Part shown: positions 1 to 8,382 of the stretch, piece by piece
Numbering within the stretch: the stretch's first letter is position 1
How the letters are laid out: every line of letters starts with the position of its first letter
NCBI RefSeq assembly: GCF_020181035.1
Contig: NZ_JAIQYY010000007.1
Location: forward strand, 298,589 to 362,588
Source: Streptomyces sp. CoH27
GTDB taxonomy: Bacteria; Actinomycetota; Actinomycetes; Streptomycetales; Streptomycetaceae
DNA length: 64,000 nucleotides
Direction of reading: 5' to 3'
Translations under genes and position numbers: made by a program
Notes under the pieces: generated by a model
Database searches by the model: none
What the model was told of the DNA's origin: nothing
Seen by the model: only the letters and a program-made list of their open reading frames with translations

Positions 1-268
1 GCGGCGGAGCCGAACGAACCGGGCGGCCGGCACCGGCGCTGAACACCGAACAGTGCGGCGGCCGTTCCACCGACCGGCGTGTACCCCGCTTCCTGCGCGA
101 GGTCCACCCCCAACTCCGGTCCGGTGGAACGGCCGCCGCCTTCCCCCCTCGGTATGGCTACGGAACCCCCGTGCTCCAAGTGTGAAGCTGTTGTGGAGGA
201 AAGTTGAGCATATGTCCTCGACGGGCCGCAATACCGCGGATGTTCAAATTCCGCTTCCGTCAGGGGGT
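1..268. other. Left-edge noncoding stretch with a long stem-loop
   Basis: No convincing gene is visible here. Positions 55-72 and 122-139 form an 18-bp perfect inverted repeat (GCGGCGGCCGTTCCACCG and its complement). A further 5 bp (73-77 with 116-120) pair after a one-base bulge, so an RNA copy would fold into a stem of about 23 bp. It may terminate a gene lying left of the window or the minus-strand SDR gene that ends at 269. No T-tract follows the stem on either strand. Confidence 0.5.
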
Positions 269-1027
269 TCAGCCCCGCCCGATGTAGGGCATCGCCGTCG
301 CCAGTACCGTCGCGAACTGCACGTTCGCCTCCAGCGGCAGCTCGGCCATGTGCCGCACGGTCCGCGCCACATCGGCCACATCCATCACCGGTTCCGGGGC
401 TACCTCCCCGTTCGCCTGGAGTGCGCCCGTCTGCATCCGGGCCGTCATGTCCGTGGCCGCGTTGCCGATGTCGATCTGCCCGACCGCGATGCGGTACGGC
501 CGCCCGTCCAGCGACAGCGACTTGGTCAGTCCGGTCAGCGCGTGCTTGGTCGCCGTGTAGGCCACCGAGTGCGGGCGGGGCGCGTGGGCCGAGATCGAGC
601 CGTTGTTGATGATCCGTCCGCCCTGCGGATCCTGCTCCTTCATCTGCCGGTACGCCGCCTGTGCGCACAGGAACGCCCCGTTGAGGTTGGTGTCCACCAC
701 GTGCCGCCAGGCGTCGTAGGGGAGTTCCTCGACCGGGACCCCGCCGGGTCCGAAGGTCCCCGCGTTGTTGAACAGCAGGTCCACCCGCCCGAACCGCTCC
801 ACCGTGGCCGCGAACAGCGCCGTCACGTCCTCGGGCCGGGACACGTCGGCGCGTACGGCGAGCGCGGCGCCCCCCGGCACCAGCGCCGCCGTCTCCTCCA
901 GCGTCCCGGCGCGCCGGCCGGCCAGTGCCACCGACCAGCCGGCGTTCAGCAGCTCCACGGCGACGGCCCGCCCGATGCCGGAGCCGGCGCCGGTCACCAC
1001 CGCGATCTTCGATTCCCTGTCGGTCAT
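269..1027 (-). CDS. SDR family NAD(P)-dependent oxidoreductase
   Basis: This is a 252-residue classical short-chain dehydrogenase/reductase, a soluble enzyme that uses NAD(P)(H) to oxidise or reduce an unidentified alcohol or carbonyl. The cofactor motif TGAGSGIG is at residues 12-19, NNAG at 87-90, the catalytic Ser near 144 and YTATK at 157-161, so the active site looks complete and the length is normal. It lies 56 bp downstream of a Gfo/Idh/MocA gene on the same strand but appears to have its own promoter: a -10-like TACGCT lies 8 nt before the ATG, with a pair of 13-bp direct repeats just upstream. The substrate cannot be inferred. Confidence 0.9.
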   Translation of the reverse strand: MTDRESKIAVVTGAGSGIGRAVAVELLNAGWSVALAGRRAGTLEETAALVPGGAALAVRADVSRPEDVTALFAATVERFGRVDLLFNNAGTFGPGGVPVEELPYDAWRHVVDTNLNGAFLCAQAAYRQMKEQDPQGGRIINNGSISAHAPRPHSVAYTATKHALTGLTKSLSLDGRPYRIAVGQIDIGNAATDMTARMQTGALQANGEVAPEPVMDVADVARTVRHMAELPLEANVQFATVLATAMPYIGRG

Positions 1028-1035
1028 GGCTCCGC

Positions 1036-1083
1036 AGCGTAGGCGGGAAGTCCGCCATGCGGAATACCATGTCCGCCATACGG
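1036..1083 (-). promoter_or_regulatory. Putative SDR promoter with paired operator repeats
   Basis: The direct repeats GTCCGCCATGCGG (1050-1062) and GTCCGCCATACGG (1071-1083) are 21 bp apart, two helical turns, and each contains an imperfect palindrome. On the minus strand a -10-like TACGCT (1041-1036) lies 8 nt before the SDR start codon and the repeats cover the -35 position, as expected for a repressor site. No regulator gene lies directly beside it. Confidence 0.45.
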
Positions 1084-2124
1084 TTATGCGGCCGCCGTCG
1101 CAGGTTCCCCCGCCGGTTCCCCCAGCGGCTCCTCGCCCGGATACCGCACCCCGATCCGCTCCCGCACCGCGTCCAGCGTCCGCATCACCGCGAGCGAGCC
1201 CTCCAGCGGCACCAGCGGCGACTCCTTCTCGCCCGCCCGCAGCGCCCGCATCACCTCGACCGCCTCGTGCCGCAGGCTGGTGCGCGGCCCGTCGGCCGGG
1301 TCGGCGGCGAACTCCTCGGGGTCACGGCCGTCGCGGTGCAGCACGAACCGGTCGGGGTGGAAGAAGCCCGACGGCACGTCGATCCGGCCGCGCGAGCCGG
1401 TCACCGACGCCGTGGCCGCCGTACCGCCGACGATCGAACAGTGCAGCGACGCCAGCGCCCCGCTCTCCCACGACAGCAGCGCGCCCGTCTGCAGGTCGAC
1501 GCCCTCCGCCGAGAGCCGCGCGCTCGCCGTGACCGAGTCCGGCTCGCCCAGCAGCAGCTGCGCGAACGACACCGGGTACACGCCCAGGTCCAGCAGCGCG
1601 CCGCCGCCGAGCGCCGGGTCCCGCAGCCGGTGCGCCGACGGGAAGGGACCGGCCAGCCCGAAGTCGGCCTGCACGGTGCGGACCTCACCGATCGCCCCGT
1701 CGTCCACCAGCGCCTTCAGCCGCCGGACCAGCGGATTGCAGTACATCCACATCGCCTCCATCAGGAAGCGGTCGTGCTCCCGCGCCAGCGCGACGAGCTC
1801 CCGCGTCTCGCGCAGGTTCAGCGTGAACGGCTTCTCGCACAGCACGTTCCGCCCCGCCTCCAGACAGAGACCGGCGGCTGCCCGGTGCGCGGTGTGCGGG
1901 GTGGCGACGTACACGACATCGATGTCCGGGTCCGCCGCCAGCGACGCCCACTCGCCGTACGCCCGCGCGGCCCCGAACCGCTCGGCGAACGCCTCCGCCG
2001 ACTCCGTGCTGCGCGAGGCCACCGCCGCGAGCTCCGCCTCCGGCAGATCGACCAGATCCGCCGCGAACGCCGCCGCGATCCCGCCCGTCGCCAGGATTCC
2101 CCAACGCACCCTCTGCTCCGCCAT
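1084..2124 (-). CDS. Gfo/Idh/MocA family oxidoreductase
   Basis: This is a 346-residue NAD(P)-dependent dehydrogenase of the Gfo/Idh/MocA family, whose members act on sugars, inositols or related polyols. The N-terminal Rossmann fold starts with GILATGGIA (residues 9-17), the diagnostic EKP is at 97-99, and the C-terminal alpha/beta domain contains DLGVYP (179-184), where the catalytic residues of the family lie. The start at MAEQRVRWG fits the family; the frame stays open about 117 codons further upstream but would overlap the divergent transporter promoter. It is probably cotranscribed with the downstream SDR. The substrate is unknown. Confidence 0.88.
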   Translation of the reverse strand: MAEQRVRWGILATGGIAAAFAADLVDLPEAELAAVASRSTESAEAFAERFGAARAYGEWASLAADPDIDVVYVATPHTAHRAAAGLCLEAGRNVLCEKPFTLNLRETRELVALAREHDRFLMEAMWMYCNPLVRRLKALVDDGAIGEVRTVQADFGLAGPFPSAHRLRDPALGGGALLDLGVYPVSFAQLLLGEPDSVTASARLSAEGVDLQTGALLSWESGALASLHCSIVGGTAATASVTGSRGRIDVPSGFFHPDRFVLHRDGRDPEEFAADPADGPRTSLRHEAVEVMRALRAGEKESPLVPLEGSLAVMRTLDAVRERIGVRYPGEEPLGEPAGEPATAAA

Positions 2125-2230
2125 CCCGCGCCGACCTCGCTCATCCGTGCCTCGGCAGTGTGTACGAGCTGAGAGCATAGGGGCCGGTTCCGTACGACGC
2201 GGGGACGAGGGAAGGACAGGGGAGGGACGC

Positions 2231-3544
2231 ATGACCGAGCGCACGACGGCACCGGAGGCGCACGGGGAGCACCAGCACCGGACCGCCGGCCCGGGCACCG
2301 CGCCGCCCGCCACCCGCCGCACCGGCCTGCTCGTCACCTTCGTCCTCGGCGGCCTCACCGCGACACCCCCGCTCGCGATGGACATGTACCTGCCCTCGCT
2401 GCCCGAGGTCACCCGGTCCCTGCACGCCCCCGCCGCCACCGTCCAGCTCACCCTCACCGCCTGCCTGGCCGGCATGGCCCTCGGGCAGCTGGTCGTCGGC
2501 CCCCTGAGCGACCGCTGGGGACGGCGCCGCCCGCTGCTCTCCGGCCTCGCCGTCTACGTCGTCGCGACCGCCCTGTGCGCCCTCGCGCCGAACGTCGAGA
2601 CCCTCGTCGTCTTCCGTCTCGCCCAGGGCCTCGCGGGCGCGGCCGGCATCGTCATCGCCCGAGCCGTCGTACGCGACCTGTACGACGGCGACGCCATGGC
2701 CCGCTTCTTCTCCACCCTGATGCTGATCTCCGGGGCCGCGCCCATCGTGGCCCCGCTGATCGGCGGAGAGATCCTGCGGGTGACCGACTGGCGGGGTGTG
2801 TTCGTGCTCCTCACCGTGGTCGGCGCGCTGCTCGCCGCACTCGTCCGGCTGCGGCTGCCGGAGACGCTCGCGCCCGAGGAACGGCAGCGCGGGGGAGCGG
2901 CGGAGTCACTACGGGCCCTGCGCGCCCTCCTCGCCGACCCGCCCTTCACCGGCTACATGCTGGCCGGCGGCTTCGCCTTCGCCGCGCTGTTCGCCTACAT
3001 AGCGGCGTCCCCCTTCGTCATCCAGGAGATCTACGGCGCCTCCCCGCAGACCTTCAGCCTGCTGTTCGGCCTCAACTCGGTCGGCCTGGTCGCCGCCGGG
3101 CAGCTCAACGGCAAGGTGCTGGTCGGCCGGGTCGCCCTGGAGAAGGTGCTGGCCTGCGGCCTGACGGTGATCGTGCTCGCCGCGACCGCCCTGCTGCTGA
3201 TGTCGACGGGAGCCTTCGGAGACCTTGGGCTGGCCCCCACGGCCGCCGCCCTCTTCGTCCTGATGACGGCCATGGGCATCACCCTGCCCAACACCCAGTC
3301 CCTCGCCCTGCTGCGCACCCGGCACGCCGCCGGCTCCGCCTCCGCGCTCCTCGGCACCACCTCCTTCCTCGTCGGCGCGGTCGCCTCACCGCTCGTCGGC
3401 GTCGCCGGCGAACGCACCGCCGTACCCATGGCGCTCGTCCAACTGGCGGGAGCACTGGTCGCGGCGGCCTGCTTCGTGGGAATGTGCCGTCCCTGGAACA
3501 CACGGGGGAACACCCGTGCGGGGTCGGAGGGAGACGAGCACTGA
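2231..3544 (+). CDS. MFS multidrug efflux transporter, Bcr/CflA type
   Basis: This is a 437-residue, 12-helix drug:H+ antiporter of the major facilitator superfamily (DHA1, Bcr/CflA group), expected to export hydrophobic toxins. After a hydrophilic tail of about 35 residues, the first helix carries the Bcr-type sequence LAMDMYLPSLPEV, followed by the loop motif GPLSDRWGRRRPL. The GGAGGG ribosome site at 2221-2226 fixes the ATG at 2231. The stop overlaps the CTG start of the next gene by four bases, so the two are probably translationally coupled. It diverges from the Gfo/Idh/MocA gene across about 106 bp. Confidence 0.9.
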   Translation: MTERTTAPEAHGEHQHRTAGPGTAPPATRRTGLLVTFVLGGLTATPPLAMDMYLPSLPEVTRSLHAPAATVQLTLTACLAGMALGQLVVGPLSDRWGRRRPLLSGLAVYVVATALCALAPNVETLVVFRLAQGLAGAAGIVIARAVVRDLYDGDAMARFFSTLMLISGAAPIVAPLIGGEILRVTDWRGVFVLLTVVGALLAALVRLRLPETLAPEERQRGGAAESLRALRALLADPPFTGYMLAGGFAFAALFAYIAASPFVIQEIYGASPQTFSLLFGLNSVGLVAAGQLNGKVLVGRVALEKVLACGLTVIVLAATALLLMSTGAFGDLGLAPTAAALFVLMTAMGITLPNTQSLALLRTRHAAGSASALLGTTSFLVGAVASPLVGVAGERTAVPMALVQLAGALVAAACFVGMCRPWNTRGNTRAGSEGDEH

Positions 3545-4665
3545 GCGCACCGAGACTGCGCGCCGACACACCGGAACGGGCCGGACTCGACCCGGCCGCC
3601 ATCGCGCACCTGGTCGGCGAGCTGCACGCCCTCACCTCCGGCGACCGCCCCTGGGCGGCCGGCGCCGTCGTGCTCGCCGGCCGCGGACCCGTGATCGCCG
3701 TGGCCGAGGCCACCGGCTGGGCGGTGCGCTACGCCGCCTACGACCCCGGGACCGACACCGGTGTGGAGCTGCCGCCCGAGGCCCGGGTCCCGATGACCAC
3801 GGACACCCCCTTCGACCTGGCCTCCCTCACCAAGCTGTTCACGTCCGTCGCGGCCGTGCAGCAGATCGAGCGCGGCACCCTCGGCATGGACGCCAAGGTC
3901 GGCGACTACCTGCCCGACTTCCACGCGGCGGCCGCCCACGGCATCACCGTCCGCCAGCTCCTCACCCACACCTCCGGACTGCGCCCCGAACTCCCGCTGT
4001 ACGACTCCCCCTACGACGCGAGCCGGCTGTCCCGCTTGCGCGCCGAGGCCCCGACGACCGAGCCCGGCAGATACGTCTACTCCGACCTGAACATGCTCCT
4101 GCTCCAGTCCGTGCTGGAGCGGATCACCGGCCGCGGCCTCGGCGTCCTGATCGCGGACGGCATCACCCGCCCCCTCGGCATGACCGCGACCGCCTTCGGC
4201 CCCTGCCCCCGCGCGGCGGCCACCGAGGACCAGCGGCGGCCGTGGGCCAAGGCGGACCGCGGAATGCTGCGGGGCGTGGTCCACGACGAGAACGCGTGGG
4301 CGCTCGGCGGCGTCGCCGGACACGCGGGCCTGTTCTCCACCGCCGGCGACCTCGCGGTCTTCTGCCGCACCCTGCTCGCCGGCGGCTCCTACGGCCCCGC
4401 CCGCATCCTCGGCCCCGACTTCGTCGAACTGCTCCTGACCCCGCCCGGCCTGGGCTTCGCCGTGGACCAGCCCTGGTTCATGGGCGAACTGTCGGGCAAG
4501 GGCGCGGCGGGCCACACGGGCTTCACCGGCACCTCCCTGGTCCTGGACCCGGCGACGGACACGTTCCTGGTGCTGCTGGCGAACACGGTCCATCCGAGAA
4601 GACGCCCGCCGGACAGCGCGCCACGGGCGGCGCTCGCCACCTGGCTGGCAAGGGCGGTGATCTGA
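3541..4665 (+). CDS. Serine hydrolase, beta-lactamase class C / DD-peptidase fold
   Basis: This is a 374-residue member of the beta-lactamase-related penicillin-binding-fold family (EstB, AmpC and D-aminopeptidase relatives). The nucleophile motif SLTK is at 95-98, YSD at 180-182 replaces the usual YxN, and GHTG near the C terminus replaces KTG. No signal peptide is visible, which favours an intracellular esterase or peptidase over a secreted lactamase. I place the start at CTG 3541: it lies 7 nt after GGAGGGAG (3526-3533) and gives a four-base CTGA overlap with the exporter stop. The nearest in-frame GTG is at 3484. Coupling to a drug exporter may indicate a joint detoxification role (inference). 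Confidence 0.85.
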   Translation: MSAPRLRADTPERAGLDPAAIAHLVGELHALTSGDRPWAAGAVVLAGRGPVIAVAEATGWAVRYAAYDPGTDTGVELPPEARVPMTTDTPFDLASLTKLFTSVAAVQQIERGTLGMDAKVGDYLPDFHAAAAHGITVRQLLTHTSGLRPELPLYDSPYDASRLSRLRAEAPTTEPGRYVYSDLNMLLLQSVLERITGRGLGVLIADGITRPLGMTATAFGPCPRAAATEDQRRPWAKADRGMLRGVVHDENAWALGGVAGHAGLFSTAGDLAVFCRTLLAGGSYGPARILGPDFVELLLTPPGLGFAVDQPWFMGELSGKGAAGHTGFTGTSLVLDPATDTFLVLLANTVHPRRRPPDSAPRAALATWLARAVI

Positions 4666-4728
4666 GCACCACCGTGATCCGAGCACCACCGTTGATCTGC
4701 GCACCACCGTTGATCTGCGCACCACCGT
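4659..4728 (+). repeat. Four-copy 17-18-bp tandem repeat
   Basis: Units start at 4659, 4676, 4694 and 4712, with the form GATCTGCGCACCACCGTT. The first unit contains the serine hydrolase stop codon and the last runs into the -10 box of the next gene. Copies 3 and 4 are the most alike; copies 1 and 2 differ by one or two bases. Confidence 0.85.
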
Positions 4729-4739
4729 AGAATCACCGG
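4728..4739 (+). promoter_or_regulatory. Leaderless-type promoter of the Rsm22-like gene
   Basis: A consensus -10 hexamer TAGAAT (4728-4733) lies 6 nt before the GTG at 4740. There is no ribosome-binding site, so transcription should start at or next to the start codon. No good -35 hexamer is visible in the repeats upstream. Confidence 0.6.
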
Positions 4740-5735
4740 GTGAACGACCCCGTGACCCCGGCCCACACCCTGCGCGCCGCCCTGGACGACGTCCTCGCCG
4801 GGCTCCCGCCCACCCAGGCCGCCGGAGCCGTGGAACGGCTGATCGCCAACTACCGGGGCGAGACCCCGACCCACGCGCCGATCCTCCGCGACCGCGCCGA
4901 CGTCGCCGCCTACGCCGCCTACCGCATGCCCGCCACCTTCGAGGCCGTCCACGCGGCGCTGGCGGCGTTCGCGGCGGCCGCCCCCGACTGGACCCCCGGC
5001 AGCCATGTCGACGTCGGCGGTGGCACCGGAGCCGCGACCTGGGCCGTCACCGCGACCTGGCCCGGCGAGCGCGCCGTCACCGTGCTGGACTGGGCCGAGC
5101 CCGCCCTCGCCCTCGGCCGTGAGATCGCCGCCGCCAACCCCGCCCTGCGCGGCGCCCGCTGGCAGCGCGCCCGGATCGGCGCCGACCTCACCCTGGACGC
5201 CACCGACCTCGTCACCGTGTCGTACGTGCTCAACGAACTCGCCGAGCCCGACCGGGCCGCCCTCGTCGACGCCGCTGCCGCCGCCGCGCAGGCCGTGGTG
5301 ATCGTGGAGGCCGGCACCCCGGCCGGCTACGCCCGCGTCATCGAGGCCCGCGACCGCCTGATCCGCGCCGGCCTGCACATCGTCGCGCCCTGCCCGCACA
5401 GCGCCGGCTGCCCCATCGAGCCCGGCAGGGACTGGTGCCACTTCTCCGCCCGGGTGAGCCGCTCCTCCCTGCACCGCCGGATCAAGGGCGGCACGCTGCC
5501 GTACGAGGACGAGAAGTTCTCGTACGTCGCCGCCACCCGCCTGCCCGCCGCCCCGGCCCCCGCCCGGGTCGTCCGCCGCCCCCAGATCCGCAAGGGCCAG
5601 GTGCTGCTCGACCTGTGCGAGACCGACGAACGGCTGGCACGGACGACGGTCACCAAGCGGCATGGCGATCTGTACAAGGCGGCACGGGACGCGGAGTGGG
5701 GGGACCGGTGGCCGCCCGGCGACGTGTCCGGGTGA
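4740..5735 (+). CDS. Rsm22-type small-ribosomal-subunit methyltransferase-like protein
   Basis: This 331-residue protein belongs to the Rsm22 family (mitochondrial METTL17/Rsm22 relatives), SAM-fold proteins associated with assembly of the small ribosomal subunit. The SAM-binding loop DVGGGTGAATWA is at 91-102. Four cysteines, C218, C224, C233 and C293, are spaced like those reported to bind a [4Fe-4S] cluster in METTL17 (C-x5-C-x8-C and a distant fourth). The GTG start is set by the leaderless -10 box six bases upstream. It is followed by a TetR gene with its own promoter. Catalytic activity is uncertain, since mitochondrial relatives may act mainly as assembly factors. Confidence 0.85.
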   Translation: MNDPVTPAHTLRAALDDVLAGLPPTQAAGAVERLIANYRGETPTHAPILRDRADVAAYAAYRMPATFEAVHAALAAFAAAAPDWTPGSHVDVGGGTGAATWAVTATWPGERAVTVLDWAEPALALGREIAAANPALRGARWQRARIGADLTLDATDLVTVSYVLNELAEPDRAALVDAAAAAAQAVVIVEAGTPAGYARVIEARDRLIRAGLHIVAPCPHSAGCPIEPGRDWCHFSARVSRSSLHRRIKGGTLPYEDEKFSYVAATRLPAAPAPARVVRRPQIRKGQVLLDLCETDERLARTTVTKRHGDLYKAARDAEWGDRWPPGDVSG

Positions 5736-5749
5736 CCGTCCGGCCTTGT

Positions 5750-5762
5750 TAGCGTCTTGGCC
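5750..5762 (+). promoter_or_regulatory. Leaderless-type promoter of a TetR gene
   Basis: The -10 hexamer TAGCGT (5750-5755) ends 7 nt before the ATG at 5763, and no ribosome-binding site is present. This supports the ATG at 5763 over the in-frame TTG at 5757. Confidence 0.5.
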
Positions 5763-6401
5763 ATGGCCAAGAACCCCGCCCCCGACGCCACCCGGCGCAG
5801 CGAGAAGTCGCGCCGTGCGATCTACGACGCCGCCCTCGCCCTGGTCGGTGAGGTCGGGTACCCGAAGACCACGGTCGAGGGGATCGCCGCCCGCGCCGGC
5901 GTCGGCAAGCAGACGATCTACCGATGGTGGCCGTCCAAGGCCGCCGTCCTGCTGGAGGCGTTCCTCGACCTGGCCACGCGCACGGCCGAGGAAGCCGGGC
6001 AGGAGCCGTACGCCATCCCGGACACCGGCGACCTCGCCGCCGACCTCAAGGCGGTGCTGCGGGCCACGGTGGACGAACTCCTCGACCCCCGCTTCGACGT
6101 ACCGGCCCGCGCCCTGACCGCCGAGGGCGTGGTCAACGAACCGCTCGGCCGCGAGTTCGTCACCAAGCTCCTCGAACCCCAGCTCCAGCTGTACGTCGAC
6201 CGGCTGCGCTCCGCCCAGGACGCCGGAGCCGTACGGCCCGACGTCGATCCCCGCATCGCCCTGGAGCTGTTCGTCTCCCCGCTCGCCCAGCGCTGGCTGC
6301 AACGGACCGGACCGATCACGTACGCCTACACGGACACCCTGGTCGACTACGCCCTGCACGGAATCGGACGAATCGGACCCCAGACACCCCGAAGCAGATG
6401 A
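5763..6401 (+). CDS. TetR/AcrR family transcriptional regulator
   Basis: This is a 212-residue one-component repressor. The N-terminal helix-turn-helix spans roughly residues 28-50 (TTVEGIAARAGVGKQTIYRWW) and is followed by an all-helical ligand-binding domain of the type annotated TetR_C. An in-frame TTG six bases upstream is less likely given the promoter spacing. No obvious target gene lies beside it: an Rsm22-type gene precedes it and a primase-like gene follows in the same direction. The ligand is unknown. Confidence 0.88.
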   Translation: MAKNPAPDATRRSEKSRRAIYDAALALVGEVGYPKTTVEGIAARAGVGKQTIYRWWPSKAAVLLEAFLDLATRTAEEAGQEPYAIPDTGDLAADLKAVLRATVDELLDPRFDVPARALTAEGVVNEPLGREFVTKLLEPQLQLYVDRLRSAQDAGAVRPDVDPRIALELFVSPLAQRWLQRTGPITYAYTDTLVDYALHGIGRIGPQTPRSR

Positions 6402-6478
6402 AGATGGGACGATAAGGCATGCTGTCCGCACACCACCGAGGCGACACCATCGCGGCGACCACCGAGGCGAGGGGATAG

Positions 6479-7210
6479 ATGAGCGCGACGTTCGGCGGCC
6501 CATCCGGCCGGCAGGGCAGACTCTCCCAGTGGCTGCGGGGACGCCGCCCGAAGGAGGCCGCCGGCACCGACGGCCGTGAGGCCCTGCTGCTCGCCGCCGC
6601 CGCCGCGGGCCTGCCGCTCGCCCCCGCCGCGCACCCCGCCCCCGGCTACGGCTGTTCCTGCGACCGCGTCGGCTGTCCCACCCCGGCCCGGCACCCGGTG
6701 TCGTTCGCCTGGCAGACGCAGTCCACCACCGACCGCGCCCAGATCGAGCGCTGGGCCCGGCACCAGCCGCAGGCCAACTTCATCACCGCCACCGGGATGA
6801 CCCACGACGTCCTCGACGTGCCCCTGGAGGCCGGCCGGGAGGCCCTGGAGCGGCTGCTCGGCGCCGGTGTCGAGGTCGGCCCGGTCGCCGAGAGCGGCGA
6901 CGGCCGCATGCTGTTCTTCACCCTCACCCGCGGCACCCCCGAGGACGAGGACGAGTGGTGGCCCTGCGAGCTGGACTGCCACCCCGAGACCATGGACGAG
7001 CACCCCGGCCTGCGCTGGCACTGCCGGGGCTCCTACGTGCTCGTACCGCCCGCCCGGCTGCCCGGCGACGACGACCGGCAGGTGCGCTGGGTGCGCGGCC
7101 CGGAGCAGCCGCTGCCGGACCCGCTCAGCCTCCTGGAAGTCCTCACCGACGCCTGCGCCCGCCACGCCGGCACCGAACACCACGCGGCCGCCTGGCCGTC
7201 GCGGCACTAG
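6479..7210 (+). CDS. Degenerate bifunctional DNA primase/polymerase (prim-pol) domain protein
   Basis: This 243-residue protein consists of one prim-pol domain (archaeo-eukaryotic primase fold), with the family's cysteine/HP element CSCDRVGCPTPARHP near residues 59-73. The segment that normally reads VLDVD and supplies catalytic aspartates reads VLDVP here, so polymerase activity is doubtful. No helicase partner is adjacent, unlike replication modules of plasmids and phages. The ATG at 6479 follows a GAGGCGAGGGG stretch. Streptomyces carry several chromosomal copies of such small prim-pol proteins whose role is unknown to me; regulatory or nucleic-acid-binding use is inference. Confidence 0.75.
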   Translation: MSATFGGPSGRQGRLSQWLRGRRPKEAAGTDGREALLLAAAAAGLPLAPAAHPAPGYGCSCDRVGCPTPARHPVSFAWQTQSTTDRAQIERWARHQPQANFITATGMTHDVLDVPLEAGREALERLLGAGVEVGPVAESGDGRMLFFTLTRGTPEDEDEWWPCELDCHPETMDEHPGLRWHCRGSYVLVPPARLPGDDDRQVRWVRGPEQPLPDPLSLLEVLTDACARHAGTEHHAAAWPSRH

Positions 7211-7272
7211 GCGCTCCGCGGGAACGGCCGCGACGGGCCGTCGATCGGCTGCCGCTCCGTCGTGGCTGGTGG

Positions 7273-7312
7273 CTCCCCCACGTTCTCGGCTTCGCTCGAA
7301 CCCGGGGGGACC
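7273..7312. repeat. Streptomyces intergenic palindromic repeat (CTCCCCCAC...GGGGGGACCCC type)
   Basis: The GC-rich segment has CTCCCCCACG near its left end, then CTCGGCTTCGCTCGA, then GGGGGGACCCC near its right end. This type of dispersed intergenic repeat is common in Streptomyces. A diverged relative with GCTCGAACGGG repeats and GGGGAGGACCCCC lies near 13613-13670. Confidence 0.6.
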
Positions 7313-7346
7313 CCATCGCGGCGAAGCCGCTGTCGAGCACAGCCCC

Positions 7347-7363
7347 GCGCCCCTTCGGGGCGC
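7347..7363. terminator. Terminator hairpin between convergent genes
   Basis: GCGCCCC (7347-7353), loop TTC, GGGGCGC (7357-7363) forms a perfect 7-bp stem followed on the plus strand by TTCT. It sits between the prim-pol gene and the minus-strand lipoprotein gene that ends at 7366, and probably serves both. Confidence 0.65.
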
Positions 7364-7365
7364 TT

Positions 7366-8382
7366 CTACTCGCCCTGCGCCGACGTCAGTCCCGGCACCC
7401 GGCCCAGCATGGACACCGCGCCGCTGCCCGCCGGGTCCAGGGCGACCTCGTTGGACATGAACTCCAGCGTCAGGGACTGCTTCACCTCGCCCTGGGTCAG
7501 GGCCTGCACGTCCTTGTTCTGGGCCGGCATCGTGGTGCCCGCGGCGACGGTCCGCTTCTCGTAGTGGTGCGTGGTGAAGAACACCAGCGCCCCGCCGCCC
7601 GCCGTCCGCAGCGCCAGCGGCTGGTAGTCGCCGCCGGTCAGCGGCTTGTCGATGAACTGGGTGACCAGACCCGGCTTGCGGGCCCGCTGGGCGCGGTTCG
7701 CGCGCTCGACGCTCGTGTACGAGCCGTCGGCGAAGGTGTTCCCGCCCTTCTGAAGGTACGACACATAGTCCGCGCTCAGCTTGCCGGGCGCCACGGCGAG
7801 CTGAGCCGAGTTCGCCGGCACGGCCTCGGCCCAGCCGTCCTTGTCGGTCGTGAACCGCGGTACGGAGCCCGGCGCGACGAGCGTCAGATACGCCACCTGC
7901 CACGGCTCGCCGAGCCCGTTACGCGTGAACACCACCAGCCAGCGCGCGTTGCCCGCCTTGTTGCCCCGGGCGTCGGCGAGGAACCAGCGCGGCCAGCCCG
8001 CCTTCTTGGGGATGGTGATCCGCACGTCCGTCAGCTTCAGCGGCACGTGATCGGGGTTGCCCGACGGGCTGTTGGTGTGCCCGGCCTTGAGCCGGGCGGC
8101 GTCGATGTCGCCGAACGGGCCGGTGACGTAGGGCGCGTCCAGGGAGCTGTCGAAGGCCTTGTCGGCCTTGTTGTACGCGGTCGTGAACGCGGTGACCGCC
8201 GTGGCGGCCTCGGCACGGGTGGCGGCGGGGAGCACCTCCCGCTCCCCGTGCACCACCACGCACCCGCTCGTCATCAGCGCCAAAGCGGTCAGCGAGGCCG
8301 CCATGAGTCCGCTCCGGCGTGCCGTCACGACCGCGTCACGGTCACGCCTGCGGAGCCTGCGCGGGCTGCGATCCCTGCTCAT
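7366..8382 (-). CDS. Putative secreted lipoprotein of unknown function
   Basis: This 338-residue protein has a long, very basic N terminus, a hydrophobic segment and the lipobox LMTSGC, placing the lipidated cysteine at residue 41; it should be anchored outside the membrane. The mature part is a soluble domain with no motif I can assign. An internal GTG around codon 18 would give a more ordinary signal peptide. AAGGGA 5-6 nt before the ATG at 8382 supports the longer form. It is transcribed alone, convergent with the prim-pol gene. Confidence 0.7.
   Translation of the reverse strand: MSRDRSPRRLRRRDRDAVVTARRSGLMAASLTALALMTSGCVVVHGEREVLPAATRAEAATAVTAFTTAYNKADKAFDSSLDAPYVTGPFGDIDAARLKAGHTNSPSGNPDHVPLKLTDVRITIPKKAGWPRWFLADARGNKAGNARWLVVFTRNGLGEPWQVAYLTLVAPGSVPRFTTDKDGWAEAVPANSAQLAVAPGKLSADYVSYLQKGGNTFADGSYTSVERANRAQRARKPGLVTQFIDKPLTGGDYQPLALRTAGGGALVFFTTHHYEKRTVAAGTTMPAQNKDVQALTQGEVKQSLTLEFMSNEVALDPAGSGAVSMLGRVPGLTSAQGE

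Noticed and set aside
154..207. A 17-codon frame with a C-x-x-C peptide (MATEPPCSKCEAVVEES)
   Set aside because: There is no ribosome site or promoter before its ATG, and a frame this short can arise by chance. Without conservation data I do not call it a gene.
211..1042. A frame starting at ATG near 211 after a good-looking GGAGGAAAG
   Set aside because: It runs almost entirely antisense through the SDR gene, has no stop before 1042, and its protein is Arg/His/Pro-rich shadow sequence.
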